DNA of 26,674 bases from the NCBI GenBank assembly GCA_934090795.1, contig CAKOJQ010000014.1, positions 1-26,674 of the forward strand. The letters are read 5' to 3'. Position 1 is the stretch's first letter. Every line of letters starts with the position of its first letter. The notes beneath the pieces were generated by a model that made no database searches, was not told where the DNA came from, and saw nothing but the letters and a program-made list of their open reading frames with translations. Positions 1 to 8,507 of the stretch are shown here, one piece after another. The stretch comes from an uncultured Bacilli bacterium (GTDB lineage Bacteria > Bacillota_I > Bacilli_A > RF39 > UBA660). Position numbers and translations under genes: made by a program.

Positions 1-2
1 AG

Positions 3-77
3 CAAAAAAATAAGGCTCTAGACCTTTTAAATAGAGGAAAAAGTTAAAAATAACTCCCCACTAGAAATTCTAGAGCC
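3..77 (-). repeat. 75-bp hairpin element, left copy
   Basis: This 75-bp stretch is identical, in reverse complement, to 26599-26673 at the other end of the window. Read on the minus strand it starts GGCTCTAGA, contains a small inner hairpin AGTTA/TAACT, and closes with TCTAGAGCC followed by TTATTTTTTT. It could therefore fold as a long stem-loop followed by a U-tract. In this orientation it lies just downstream of rubrerythrin and could terminate that gene. Identity ends exactly at the element, so it is a discrete dispersed unit rather than part of a larger duplication. Confidence 0.8.
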
Positions 78-103
78 GAGATTCTTTTTTAGAATCTCTT
101 TTT
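78..103 (+). terminator. intrinsic terminator hairpin
   Basis: GAGATTCT (78-85) and AGAATCTC (91-98) form an 8-bp stem with a T loop, followed by TTTTT at 99-103. The U-tract points rightward, so it would stop plus-strand transcription entering from outside the window. On the minus strand the hairpin lacks a U-tract and leads straight into the 75-bp element. Confidence 0.6.
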
Positions 104-106
104 GTA

Positions 107-646
107 TTAGTAATTTTCTGCTTTTAATTCCATGTAGCTTTGAGGATGGTTACAAACTGGACATACTTCTGGGGCTTTTGTTCCATAGGTAATATGGCCA
201 CAATTACGGCAAATCCATACTTTTTCTTCTCCTCTTTGGAATACCATATTGTCGTTAATGTTTCCAACTAATTTTAGATATCTTTCTTCATGATGTTTTT
301 CAATTTCGCCTACTTTTTCGAATAATTCAGCTATTTTATCAAAACCTTCTTCTCTAGCGATTGCAGCAAAGTCTTTATACATTTCAGTCCATTCATAGTT
401 TTCACCATTTGCAGCATCTTTTAAGTTATCTATTGTAGATGGAACTTTACCACCATGAAGTTCTTTAAACCACATTTTAGCATGTTCTTTTTCATTGTTT
501 GCTGTTTCTTCAAAGATTGATGCTATTTGTTCATAACCATCTTTTCTTGCTTGTGATGCGTAGAATGTATATTTATTACGTGCTTGACTTTCTCCTGCAA
601 AAGCAGCTAATAAGTTAGCTTCTGTTCTACTTCCTTTTAATTCCAT
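107..646 (-). CDS. rbr: rubrerythrin
   Basis: This 179-residue protein is a cytoplasmic non-haem iron peroxidase that reduces hydrogen peroxide in anaerobes and microaerophiles. The first ~135 residues form a ferritin-like four-helix bundle with the expected di-iron ligands: GESQARNKY near the start, EETANNEKEHA around 46-56, and EVGEIEKHHEERY near 115. The C-terminus is a rubredoxin-like domain with two CxxC knuckles (CRNCG and CPVCN) that would bind one iron. Length and domain order match classical rubrerythrin. The ATG is preceded by AAGGA. The gene is monocistronic and divergent from the small gene at 718. Identification is secure. Confidence 0.97.
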   Translation of the reverse strand: MELKGSRTEANLLAAFAGESQARNKYTFYASQARKDGYEQIASIFEETANNEKEHAKMWFKELHGGKVPSTIDNLKDAANGENYEWTEMYKDFAAIAREEGFDKIAELFEKVGEIEKHHEERYLKLVGNINDNMVFQRGEEKVWICRNCGHITYGTKAPEVCPVCNHPQSYMELKAENY

Positions 647-669
647 TTTAATTCCTTCTTTCCTTGTTA

Positions 670-699
670 ATTATACCATTTTTTAATATTTGATATCAA
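670..699 (-). promoter_or_regulatory. sigma-A promoter of rubrerythrin
   Basis: On the minus strand the -35 is TTGATA (699-694) and the -10 is TATAAT (675-670), with an 18-bp spacer. The -35 is embedded in the perfect palindrome TTGATATCAA (690-699), which could be a repressor site. It does not match the PerR box. Confidence 0.65.
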
Positions 700-712
700 G
701 CGAACATATACT
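684..712 (+). promoter_or_regulatory. sigma-E-type promoter of the gene at 718
   Basis: TAATATT (684-690), a 14-bp spacer and CATATACT (705-712) match the mother-cell sigma-E consensus (kmATATT, 14 bp, CATACAHT) at all seven -35 positions and seven of eight -10 positions. It overlaps the rubrerythrin promoter on the opposite strand. The predicted transcript would begin almost at the ATG at 718. Confidence 0.55.
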
Positions 713-717
713 TTATT

Positions 718-1020
718 ATGAATAATAAGGAAGAGGAAGCAGCTTCTAGGGTTGATACTTTAGCGGCATTAATTATAGGTTATGCTCTTACGTATCCTTT
801 TAATAGTTATGTACAAAATGCGATTGGAAACTGGTTTATGTTATTAGGGCAAGTATTAGAAACTAATGCTACGTTTTTACAGTTATATCAAAACAATAAT
901 AACACTAATAAGCAAAGTAGTAATAAGAGCATGAAATATGATCTTGATTTAGAACAAATAAAAGAAGCCATAAATATAATGAAGGAAGAAATTGATAAGT
1001 TAATTGAAGCAAATAAATAG
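718..1020 (+). CDS. small hypothetical protein, candidate sigma-E regulon member
   Basis: This 100-residue protein belongs to no family I recognise. An acidic N-terminus (MNNKEEEAASR) is followed by a moderately hydrophobic, glycine- and aromatic-containing stretch at residues ~15-55. Then comes an Asn-rich linker (60-70) and a charged helix (75-100) likely to form a coiled coil. No Shine-Dalgarno sequence precedes the ATG. The only good upstream promoter is sigma-E-like and would give a leaderless or nearly leaderless mRNA. The hairpin at 1024-1046 may end the transcript. I infer a mother-cell sporulation role from the promoter alone. Confidence 0.6.
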   Translation: MNNKEEEAASRVDTLAALIIGYALTYPFNSYVQNAIGNWFMLLGQVLETNATFLQLYQNNNNTNKQSSNKSMKYDLDLEQIKEAINIMKEEIDKLIEANK

Positions 1021-1023
1021 TTT

Positions 1024-1046
1024 TATGTTTTCTGTAGGAAAACATA
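1024..1046 (+). terminator. hairpin downstream of the 718 gene
   Basis: TATGTTTTC (1024-1032) pairs perfectly with GAAAACATA (1038-1046) around a 5-nt loop, 3 nt after the stop codon. The following U-tract is poor (GTTTGG), so termination may be weak. Confidence 0.45.
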
Positions 1047-1063
1047 GTTTGGAAAATTGTATA

Positions 1064-1094
1064 TAAAAAAGTAGAATCTAAATTAAATTCTACT
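1064..1094 (-). terminator. terminator of typA
   Basis: On the minus strand AGTAGAAT and ATTCTACT form an 8-bp stem with a 9-nt loop, followed by TTTTTTAT. It lies just after the BipA stop codon. Confidence 0.75.
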
Positions 1095-1100
1095 TAATTA

Positions 1101-2900
1101 TTATCTACTTACTCTAAAACGTTCTTTTGGATCTAATATTTTTTTACGTAATCTGATAACTGCAGGAGTTATTTCAACGTATTCATCATCAGCAATAAAT
1201 TCTAGTGATTCTTCTAAACTAAATGTTTTTGGTGTAATTAAGTTAATTGCTTCGTCACTTGATTTACTTCTGGTATTAGACATTTCTTTATTTTTACATG
1301 GGTTAACATTTAAATCATTATCTCTATTATTAATACCAACTATCATACCAACATATACATCAGTTGCTGGTCCAATAATTAAAGTACCTCTTTCTTGTAA
1401 GTTAAATAAAGAATAGCCTAAACTCTTTCCTGTTTCCATAGATACTAATACGCCATTTTTTCTTGAGGCAATAGGTCCAGCATATGGTTTATAATCACTA
1501 AATGATCTAACCATAATTCCTTCTCCTTTAGTATCAGTTATGAAAGCACTACGATATCCAAGTAATCCTCTTGTTGGAGCTTCAAATTCTAAATGAGTAT
1601 AGTTTTCTTCATTTTCCATTCTAAGAAGCATACCTTTTCTTTCTTGTAAGGCATTAATTACAGTACTTGCATAATCATTTGGAACATTTACAATAACGGT
1701 TTCAAATGGTTCACATTTTTTACCATCAATTTCTTTAAATAAAACTTCTGGTTTTGATACACATAATTCGTATCCTTCTCTTCTCATGTTTTCTAAAAGA
1801 ATTGATAAATGTAGTTCTCCTCTACCGCTTACTTTAAATCCATCTGATGATGGTAATTCTTCTACTTCTAAACCAACATTAGTTTCTAACTCTCTTTCTA
1901 ATCTTTCTTTAATATGTCTAGTTGTTAAGAATTTACCACTTTGGCCAGCAAATGGGCCATTGTTTACTAAGAAATTCATTGATAGAGTTGGCTTTTCTAT
2001 TTCAATTGGAGGTAATGGATCAATACAGTTTAGTTCGTTAATTGTATCTCCAATAGAAATATGTGAGCATCCAGCAATAGTTACAATATCACCATAATAA
2101 GCTTCTTGTTTTTCAACTTTTTTAATTCCTTCATTAACAAATAATTTAGTTATCTTAAAGTTAGTGATTGTTCCGTCATTTTTAACTAATGATACATTTT
2201 CTCCTGATTTTATTTTACCTTTAGTAATACGACCAATACCTAATCTTCCGATATATTCATCATAACCTAGGTTAGAAATTTGTAATTGTAATTTATCGTC
2301 TATGCTTCCTTCATATGGTTTGCATTGTTTTAAAATTGTTTCTAATAATGGTTCAATTGTAGTATTATCATCGTCTAGTCTATATTTAGCTATTCCATCT
2401 CTAGCAACTCCATAAATAATTGGGAAGTCTAATTGTTCATCAGTAGCGTTAAGTTCACAGAATAAATCGAAGGTCATATTAACTACTTCTTCTGGTCTAG
2501 CATCTTTTTTGTCAATTTTGTTAATAAATAAGATAGGTCTTAGATTATGTTCTAATGCTTTTTTAAGAACGAATCTTGTTTGTGGCATTGGTCCTTCTGC
2601 TGAATCTACTAATAGAATAACTGTATCAACAGTTTTAATTACACGTTCAACTTCTGATGAAAAGTCAGCATGTCCTGGTGTATCTACTATATTAATTTTA
2701 TAGTCTTTATATCTTATTGAACAGTTCTTAGAATATATTGTAATTCCTCTTTCTCTTTCAATATCGTTACTATCCATAACACAGTCTACAATTTGATCTC
2801 TTTCTCCGAACGCTCCATTTTGTTCTAGTAAAGCATCAACCAATGTACTTTTACCAGCATCTACATGGGCTACAACAGCTATATTAATTATTTTATCCAT
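1101..2900 (-). CDS. typA: ribosome-associated translational GTPase BipA/TypA
   Basis: This 599-residue protein is an EF-G-like GTPase that binds the 70S ribosome and helps 50S subunit assembly and stress adaptation. The G motifs are clear: AHVDAGKST (G1), RERGITI (G2), DTPGH (G3) and NKIDK (G4). Beta-barrel, EF-G-like and BipA-specific C-terminal domains follow, including GRGELHLSILLENMRREG and the end RKKILDPKERFR. The ATG at 2900 is preferred over an upstream in-frame TTG because GAGGG lies about 8 nt before it. The gene is monocistronic, with its own promoter and terminator. Confidence 0.96.
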   Translation of the reverse strand: MDKIINIAVVAHVDAGKSTLVDALLEQNGAFGERDQIVDCVMDSNDIERERGITIYSKNCSIRYKDYKINIVDTPGHADFSSEVERVIKTVDTVILLVDSAEGPMPQTRFVLKKALEHNLRPILFINKIDKKDARPEEVVNMTFDLFCELNATDEQLDFPIIYGVARDGIAKYRLDDDNTTIEPLLETILKQCKPYEGSIDDKLQLQISNLGYDEYIGRLGIGRITKGKIKSGENVSLVKNDGTITNFKITKLFVNEGIKKVEKQEAYYGDIVTIAGCSHISIGDTINELNCIDPLPPIEIEKPTLSMNFLVNNGPFAGQSGKFLTTRHIKERLERELETNVGLEVEELPSSDGFKVSGRGELHLSILLENMRREGYELCVSKPEVLFKEIDGKKCEPFETVIVNVPNDYASTVINALQERKGMLLRMENEENYTHLEFEAPTRGLLGYRSAFITDTKGEGIMVRSFSDYKPYAGPIASRKNGVLVSMETGKSLGYSLFNLQERGTLIIGPATDVYVGMIVGINNRDNDLNVNPCKNKEMSNTRSKSSDEAINLITPKTFSLEESLEFIADDEYVEITPAVIRLRKKILDPKERFRVSR

Positions 2901-2927
2901 AATCTTTCCCTCTTTCAAACATAGTTC

Positions 2928-2957
2928 ATACTACTACAAAAATGGGGTAAAAGTCAA
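2928..2957 (-). promoter_or_regulatory. sigma-A promoter of typA
   Basis: On the minus strand TTGACT (2957-2952) is separated by 18 bp from TAGTAT (2933-2928), about 30 nt upstream of the typA start. Confidence 0.6.
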
Positions 2958-3048
2958 GAAAAATCGCACGTATGCTGATTATTTATACTTTATTTTATTG
3001 TTTCAACTTAACCTTATTATATGTTATACTCTTCTTAGGTGGTTTATC

Positions 3049-5586
3049 ATGAAGAAAATTCTGATTAAAAAGTTATGGAATAATTATAAAAATTTATTAT
3101 TGACTCTCATATGCGCAATTATAGTTGTAATTACGTTATATATATTAAATGAGGTTGCTCCTTTTGGAAAATACTCAATGTTAACAGTTGATTTTTATCA
3201 TCAATATGGTCCAATGATGGGAGAATTATTTGATAGAGTTAAAAATAGCAGTAATTTCATCTACTCTTTTAACATGGGGATGGGGCTTCCATTTTTTAGA
3301 AATTATTTTAATTATATGAGTAGTTTTTTTAATATTATATTATTTTTTGTAAAGAGAGAAAATTTATTAGCATCTTATTCAGTCATAATTGGACTTAAAG
3401 CGGTCGTATCTGCGGTTACTATGAATATCTTTCTTAATTATAAATTTAAAAAGAAAAGTTATATTCATTCAATAATTGCAATTATTTATGCTTTTAATAA
3501 TTATTTTACAGCTTATTACTGGAATATTATGTGGCTTGATGGGTTAGTGCTACTTCCAATTGTAGTTATGGGAATTGAAAAATTAATTGAAGATGATAAA
3601 TATTATCTCTATATTTTTAGTTTGGCATGTATGTTATTTAGTAATTATTTTATTGGTTTTATGCTATGTATATTTAGTGTGATTTATTTTTTAATATATC
3701 TATTTATTATTAAAGATAAGTTAAGCATTAAAATTTATTTAGAAAAATGTTTAAAATTTGGAATATGTTCATTACTGGCCGGAGGATTATGTGCTTTTGC
3801 TTTAATACCAATGTTTAAATCATTATCTGGAATAAGTGCAACTAGTGATATATGGCCAAGTAATCAATATTATAGTTTTACTTTAATAGATTTTATTTAT
3901 AATCATTTAAGTGGGGTTCCAACTACTGTATTTAAAAGTGATGCTATAAATGCGCCAAATATATCTAGTAGTATTATAGTACTTCCTTTATTTATATTAT
4001 TCTTACTTAACAAAGATATTAAGTTAAGAGTTAAAATTGGTTATAGCTTGATGCTTGGAATAATGGTTTTAAGTTTCTTTTGGGCTCCTTTAGACTTTAT
4101 ATGGCATGCTTTTCATGTGCCGAATGATTTACCTTATAGATATTCTTTTATTTATCCGTTTATATTTTTGATTATTAGTACATATTCTATTTATAAGATA
4201 GATAAAGTTAAGGAATATATTGTAATAATTATTTTTGTACTTACTTTGTTATTTGCTGGTTCAGTTCATTTTATTAAGAGCTTTAATATTTTAGATACTA
4301 CTATTGTTTTTAATTTTATAATTGTTATTTTATGGTTTTTACTTTATATTATTTATAAATTTTTTAATGATAAAAGTAAATTTATACCCTTTATTGGAAT
4401 AATAGTTGTTTGTTTAGAGGCAATTATTAGTATTAATGGTTGTTGGGATATTGATCAAGATTTAAAAGGATTTTACTCAGATTATAATAAAATAAAAAAT
4501 AATTTAAATTATATTAAGAATAATGATACTGATTTGTTTTATAGAATTGAAAAAAAAGATATGAAAACATTTAATGATCCTTCTTGGTATGGTTATTATG
4601 GGATAACTGCTTTTAGTTCAATGGAATATGAAAATTTAGCAGTTCTTGAACATAATCTTGGAATGCCTGGAAATCAGATTAATAGTTTTTCATTAGGTGA
4701 TAATACGCCAATATATAATATTATGTTTAATTTAAAATATATTGTTGGTGACATGAGTGATAATAATAACTATGATTTATATTTTACAGATGCTATTAAT
4801 GATAATTATATTTATAGGTCTAAATATTATGCTGGGTTAATGTATAAAGTTAATAAAGATATAGTAAATTGGGATTTTTTTAGTGATAATCCTTTTGAAA
4901 ATCAAAATAATTTTATAAAACAAGCTTATGGAATTAATGACATATTGGTTAAGAATAAAATTAATAATGATTCAATTGTAAAGTTCGATAATGGGGTTGT
5001 ACATAAATATAAGATGAATAAAAATGAAGGTTATATTTATTTAGGTAGCAATATTAATTCGGTAATCATTGATAAAGTATTGTATGTTAATGATGGATAT
5101 ACTTCGGGAATTGATTCTTCATTTGATTATAACACTTCTTTAACCTTTAGTGAAAATAAGATTATTCATTATTCAAATTGTGATACGATTTATATTTCTT
5201 ATAATAATGAGATAGAAAGCTATGCATATATTTATTATGTTGATAATGATAAATTAAAGAATATTAATGAAATGGTTAACAATAATTTAGTAAAACTATC
5301 CAATTTTGACGAATATAAAATAAGTGGTAAAATTTCTGGCTTAGAAGGAACAATATATACTTCTATACCGTACGATGAGGGATGGAATGTTTATATTGAT
5401 GGAGAGAGAACTAATACTTTTCTAATTGGTAATTCTTTGCTCGGATTCGATATTAATGATGGTGATCATGAAATTACTTTAGTGTATAAAATTCCTTATT
5501 TTAAAACAGGTTTGGGAATATCTATCGGATCTTTATCAGTAATTATTGGATATGCAGTTTTAAAAAAGAAAAAATTGATTAGGTAG
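3049..5586 (+). CDS. YfhO-family multi-pass membrane protein
   Basis: This 845-residue polytopic protein belongs to the YfhO family. Bacillus and Listeria relatives act in glycosylation of lipoteichoic acid or other cell-surface polymers with lipid-linked sugars. The N-terminal half has about a dozen hydrophobic helices. The early motif VDFYHQYGPM resembles the acidic first-loop motif of GT-C enzymes. A large extracellular domain (~490-815) follows, then a last membrane helix (~818-838) and a basic tail. The ATG at 3049 is chosen because AGGTGG lies 6-7 nt upstream and a TATACT -10 at 3025-3030 would make the upstream TTG untranslatable. The gene ends one base before the convergent kinase. 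Confidence 0.85.
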   Translation: MKKILIKKLWNNYKNLLLTLICAIIVVITLYILNEVAPFGKYSMLTVDFYHQYGPMMGELFDRVKNSSNFIYSFNMGMGLPFFRNYFNYMSSFFNIILFFVKRENLLASYSVIIGLKAVVSAVTMNIFLNYKFKKKSYIHSIIAIIYAFNNYFTAYYWNIMWLDGLVLLPIVVMGIEKLIEDDKYYLYIFSLACMLFSNYFIGFMLCIFSVIYFLIYLFIIKDKLSIKIYLEKCLKFGICSLLAGGLCAFALIPMFKSLSGISATSDIWPSNQYYSFTLIDFIYNHLSGVPTTVFKSDAINAPNISSSIIVLPLFILFLLNKDIKLRVKIGYSLMLGIMVLSFFWAPLDFIWHAFHVPNDLPYRYSFIYPFIFLIISTYSIYKIDKVKEYIVIIIFVLTLLFAGSVHFIKSFNILDTTIVFNFIIVILWFLLYIIYKFFNDKSKFIPFIGIIVVCLEAIISINGCWDIDQDLKGFYSDYNKIKNNLNYIKNNDTDLFYRIEKKDMKTFNDPSWYGYYGITAFSSMEYENLAVLEHNLGMPGNQINSFSLGDNTPIYNIMFNLKYIVGDMSDNNNYDLYFTDAINDNYIYRSKYYAGLMYKVNKDIVNWDFFSDNPFENQNNFIKQAYGINDILVKNKINNDSIVKFDNGVVHKYKMNKNEGYIYLGSNINSVIIDKVLYVNDGYTSGIDSSFDYNTSLTFSENKIIHYSNCDTIYISYNNEIESYAYIYYVDNDKLKNINEMVNNNLVKLSNFDEYKISGKISGLEGTIYTSIPYDEGWNVYIDGERTNTFLIGNSLLGFDINDGDHEITLVYKIPYFKTGLGISIGSLSVIIGYAVLKKKKLIR

Positions 5587-5601
5587 TTAATCAATTTTTT
5601 T
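5566..5601. terminator. bidirectional terminator between convergent genes
   Basis: AAAATTGATTA (5571-5581) and TAATCAATTTT (5588-5598) form an 11-bp stem flanked by A- and T-tracts. It serves both yfhO and the lipid kinase. Both stop codons lie in the loop or stem. Confidence 0.8.
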
Positions 5602-6516
5602 GTTTACAAATATTTTATTTATATTTTTAGTAGGTAGCATGATTTTAATATGATTAATATTTTTAATGTCATATTTTAGGGTTCTGTATTTTAATTTTTC
5701 TCCATCAATACACCAGCCATATTTAGGATAATCATCAAACTCTAATTCAATATGGTTAGTTTTATAAAATTCTACACCAGATACTTTAGATGCATCTGTT
5801 GTCATTAATAGTGAAAATGTTTTAATTATATCGATACGGCGATTGAAATTGCATAGTAAGACTTCAAATTGGTCATCATCTAATTTAACGTTACGATAAA
5901 AGTTATTTATTCCAGCGATTCGATTGGCATTAGATATTAATATAAATGAATAATATCCTGTTTTAGTTATTCCATTAACGTTATATTTTATTTTATATAG
6001 TTTGGTAGGACTAAAGTAGTCTTTTATTCCTTCAATTAGATAGGCAATATAGCCATATTTTTTCTTTAATTTACGAGGTGTCTGATAAGGAACTTGCATA
6101 AATTTGCCAAAGCCGGCAACATATACAAATGGTTGATTATTTATTAGGCAAATATCCATTTCTTTAATGCAACCTTTAAGTAAAAGTTTTAAATTATTTT
6201 TAATATCTTTTCCATAGCCAAACATAACGCCTATGTCGTTGGTAGTTCCTACAGGAAGATGTGAGATAATTAATGGCTCTTTTCGTTCTAAATTACCAGT
6301 TATGATTTCGTTAAAGGTGCCATCACCACCCATACTTATGACTAAATCTACTTTTTCTAAATGAGATATAATTTCTTTAGCGTGGCCTTGATAACATGTA
6401 GCAATAAATTTAGGATTATAATCATTCTTTATAAGAATATCTTTATATTCTTTTAAGTATTTAGTTTTAAACACATGGCCGCTATTGGGGTTATAAATTA
6501 ATACGCATGTTTTCAT
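5587..6516 (-). CDS. diacylglycerol kinase family lipid kinase (DgkB/YegS type)
   Basis: This 309-residue soluble lipid kinase transfers phosphate from ATP to diacylglycerol or a related lipid. In Bacilli this family recycles the diacylglycerol left by lipoteichoic acid synthesis. Family motifs are IYNPNSG (8-14), the nucleotide-binding SMGGDGTFNEI (~61-71) and PVGTTNDIG (~88-96). The C-terminal half is the beta-sandwich domain, with the conserved DGE in WCIDGEKL. AGAGGAAT precedes the ATG. The gene is convergent with yfhO. A shared link to teichoic-acid chemistry is plausible but inferred. Confidence 0.9.
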   Translation of the reverse strand: MKTCVLIYNPNSGHVFKTKYLKEYKDILIKNDYNPKFIATCYQGHAKEIISHLEKVDLVISMGGDGTFNEIITGNLERKEPLIISHLPVGTTNDIGVMFGYGKDIKNNLKLLLKGCIKEMDICLINNQPFVYVAGFGKFMQVPYQTPRKLKKKYGYIAYLIEGIKDYFSPTKLYKIKYNVNGITKTGYYSFILISNANRIAGINNFYRNVKLDDDQFEVLLCNFNRRIDIIKTFSLLMTTDASKVSGVEFYKTNHIELEFDDYPKYGWCIDGEKLKYRTLKYDIKNINHIKIMLPTKNINKIFVNKKID

Positions 6517-6542
6517 GATTATTCCTCTTTCATTAATTATAT

Positions 6543-6571
6543 ATTATATTTTAACATAAATATTTATTCAA
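6543..6571 (-). promoter_or_regulatory. sigma-A promoter of the lipid kinase
   Basis: On the minus strand TTGAAT (6571-6566) and TATAAT (6548-6543) are separated by 17 bp, close upstream of the kinase start. Confidence 0.7.
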
Positions 6572-6610
6572 TATAGAAGAATTATCGAATTAAAATAATT
6601 TTGTTCTTAG

Positions 6611-6641
6611 AAAAAAATATCAACTTCACTTTGAAATTGAT
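6611..6641 (-). terminator. terminator of tRNA-Cys
   Basis: On the minus strand ATCAATTTC and GAAGTTGAT form a 9-bp stem (one G-U pair) with a 5-nt loop, followed by a run of seven Ts. It lies 49 nt past the tRNA 3' end. Confidence 0.75.
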
Positions 6642-6689
6642 CTTTTACTATATTAAGTACGGACATTTGGTTCGAATAAATTTTTATAA

Positions 6690-6763
6690 TGGAGGGGCCT
6701 ACCAGATTTGAACTGGTGCTCAGGGAGTTGCAGTCCCTTGCCTTACCACTTGGCTAAAGCCCC
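6690..6763 (-). tRNA. tRNA-Cys (GCA)
   Basis: The 74-nt gene includes an encoded CCA. The acceptor stem GGGGCTT/AGGCCCC has one wobble pair. The D arm is AGCCAAGTGGTAAGGC, the anticodon loop is CTGCAAC with GCA at positions 34-36, and the T loop is TTCAAAT. The cloverleaf is complete. Confidence 0.97.
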
Positions 6764-6802
6764 ATCTAATACAATATATGCAATATTTGTCATTGCAAGA
6801 AT

Positions 6803-6831
6803 ATTGTATTATATATTTTTTTTAAAGTCAA
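6803..6831 (-). promoter_or_regulatory. sigma-A promoter of tRNA-Cys
   Basis: On the minus strand TTGACT (6831-6826), a 17-bp spacer and TACAAT (6808-6803). The leader between promoter and tRNA contains the inverted repeat CAATATT/AATATTG. Confidence 0.65.
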
Positions 6832-6842
6832 CATGAAATGGA

Positions 6843-8435
6843 CTAGTTAAAGTCATATGAATACTCATTTTCTCTAGTTTTAATTACATAACTTTTTGAT
6901 GTTGATTTATCTTTGATGTTATTAGGAATATCAAAGAAGATTTTGTTTTCTAAATTTGAATATGTTTTTCCATATATAGTTGATGTCTTTTCACTATTAT
7001 TAATATTATAATTAATTTTAGAAAATTTATTAATAATAGATTCAATATTATTATTTGTGCTTCTAGCAAGAAGTGATGTTTCATCGACATTTAATTCATA
7101 ATCAACAATTAAAAGATTATTTTGATTACGATTATCTGGAATAATTATATCTGTCAAGGTTTGACATTTATTTTCATCTATACACTTTTGATAAGTATAT
7201 TCATATTTTTCTTTTATTTCAATATTGTTAATTTTTATTGTTGTATTACCATATAAAGATGTTCCTAAATAATTTAATGTATTTATGGATGATTTTTGTG
7301 TATTTATTTCTTTATCTAAGTTATTGGCATTAAATTTATATTCACGATAAATATTATTTGTTACGCCATTTTTATATTCATATCCTTTATAAACCATTAG
7401 TTTTAAATTATTTACTTTAGCACTATTTGGTACTTCATATATAAATAATAAATTTGTGGGTGTTGTAGGAATTAAATCACCATTATATACAGTTCCTAAA
7501 TCTGAGAAGCTATTTGCTAAGCTTGATTTATATATTGCCTCTTTATTTCCGTTATACATAATATACATTTCTTCTGGTTTCAATTCATATTTTCCTTTGT
7601 TTGTTAATGTCATGTCTAATATAATGTACTTATTATCATTGCTTATTTGCTTATTTTTATAGTCATAAGATGTTACATAAGCATTATTTAGTTTATATAC
7701 AAATTTATCTGCTGTTAAAGAACTTCCAATGTGATACTTATGAATTGTAATTGATGTATTTATAAAGGTTGTAACCAATATAATAGATATAATTGTTCCT
7801 CCTACTATGTTTATTAAAAATTTGTTTTCTTTGTAATATATAATTATTTCACGATATAATCTATGAATTTTTCTTTTTATTAAATAGTTATCTTTACCAA
7901 ATTCAAACTCAAATTCCTCGTTATCTTCTGCTTTTATTTCAAGTTCTTGCATGTCTTTACTGAAATTAAATTTTTTAATATCAAATCCAATTCCTCTTAC
8001 TAGATACATGAATAAGAAATAGTAATGAGGTAAATTAAATATAAAATAAACATCTCGATATAATCTACTGGCTCTTTGAGTTAGTGTTGCCTCATATAGA
8101 GTATTTATTTTATTATAAATAAATAACATTGAAATTAATAAAACAATATAATAAATTATGGAAAATATATATAATTTAGTTGGTTTTTTCTTTTTCTCCA
8201 TTAAGTAAAACATTATACTTAGAAATCCAATTAAAAATATAACAGCTATAAAAGAAATAGTTGGTAAATAATCTTTAGCAATATTGTAATCATAGAAGTT
8301 GCTTGATGAATAATTTTTAAAGAATTTATATATTTTAACATAATAGTTATTAATAACAAGCGCTAATAAAAAGATAATTATGTGTATTATTTTAAAATAC
8401 TTTATTAAAAATGCATATGGTTTTTTTAAAATCAT
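6843..8435 (-). CDS. multi-pass membrane protein of unknown function
   Basis: I do not recognise this 530-residue protein. Hydrophobic helices lie at about 14-32, 58-78, 88-107 and 130-146. An acidic cytoplasmic stretch follows (EIKAEDNEEFEFEFG, ~165-180), then a fifth helix at ~208-226. The remaining ~300 residues are Asn- and Tyr-rich and probably extracellular. They contain two cysteines close together (QKCIDENKCQT). It is last in a minus-strand run that starts with the thioredoxin-like gene at 11289. The 54-nt gap from the LysM gene holds a terminator hairpin, so expression may be reduced or independent. A cell-envelope role is likely from context only. Confidence 0.75.
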   Translation of the reverse strand: MILKKPYAFLIKYFKIIHIIIFLLALVINNYYVKIYKFFKNYSSSNFYDYNIAKDYLPTISFIAVIFLIGFLSIMFYLMEKKKKPTKLYIFSIIYYIVLLISMLFIYNKINTLYEATLTQRASRLYRDVYFIFNLPHYYFLFMYLVRGIGFDIKKFNFSKDMQELEIKAEDNEEFEFEFGKDNYLIKRKIHRLYREIIIYYKENKFLINIVGGTIISIILVTTFINTSITIHKYHIGSSLTADKFVYKLNNAYVTSYDYKNKQISNDNKYIILDMTLTNKGKYELKPEEMYIMYNGNKEAIYKSSLANSFSDLGTVYNGDLIPTTPTNLLFIYEVPNSAKVNNLKLMVYKGYEYKNGVTNNIYREYKFNANNLDKEINTQKSSINTLNYLGTSLYGNTTIKINNIEIKEKYEYTYQKCIDENKCQTLTDIIIPDNRNQNNLLIVDYELNVDETSLLARSTNNNIESIINKFSKINYNINNSEKTSTIYGKTYSNLENKIFFDIPNNIKDKSTSKSYVIKTRENEYSYDFN

Positions 8436-8472
8436 TATTTATGCCCCTTATCTTAAATAGATTATATCATGC

Positions 8473-8507
8473 AAAAAAAATAAAATAAACTATTCGCTTA
8501 TTTTATT
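8473..8507 (-). terminator. AT-rich terminator at the end of the LysM gene
   Basis: On the minus strand AATAAAATAA and TTATTTTATT form a 10-bp A/T stem with the stop codon in the loop, followed by eight Ts. Confidence 0.55.

Noticed and set aside
1786..2703. Open frames antisense to typA
   Set aside because: They have no SD, no promoter and no recognisable domains, and their existence follows from the codon use of the conserved gene on the other strand.
2998..3048. TTG start adding 17 residues to the YfhO protein
   Set aside because: No SD is present, and the likely -10 lies between this codon and the ATG at 3049, which has AGGTGG.
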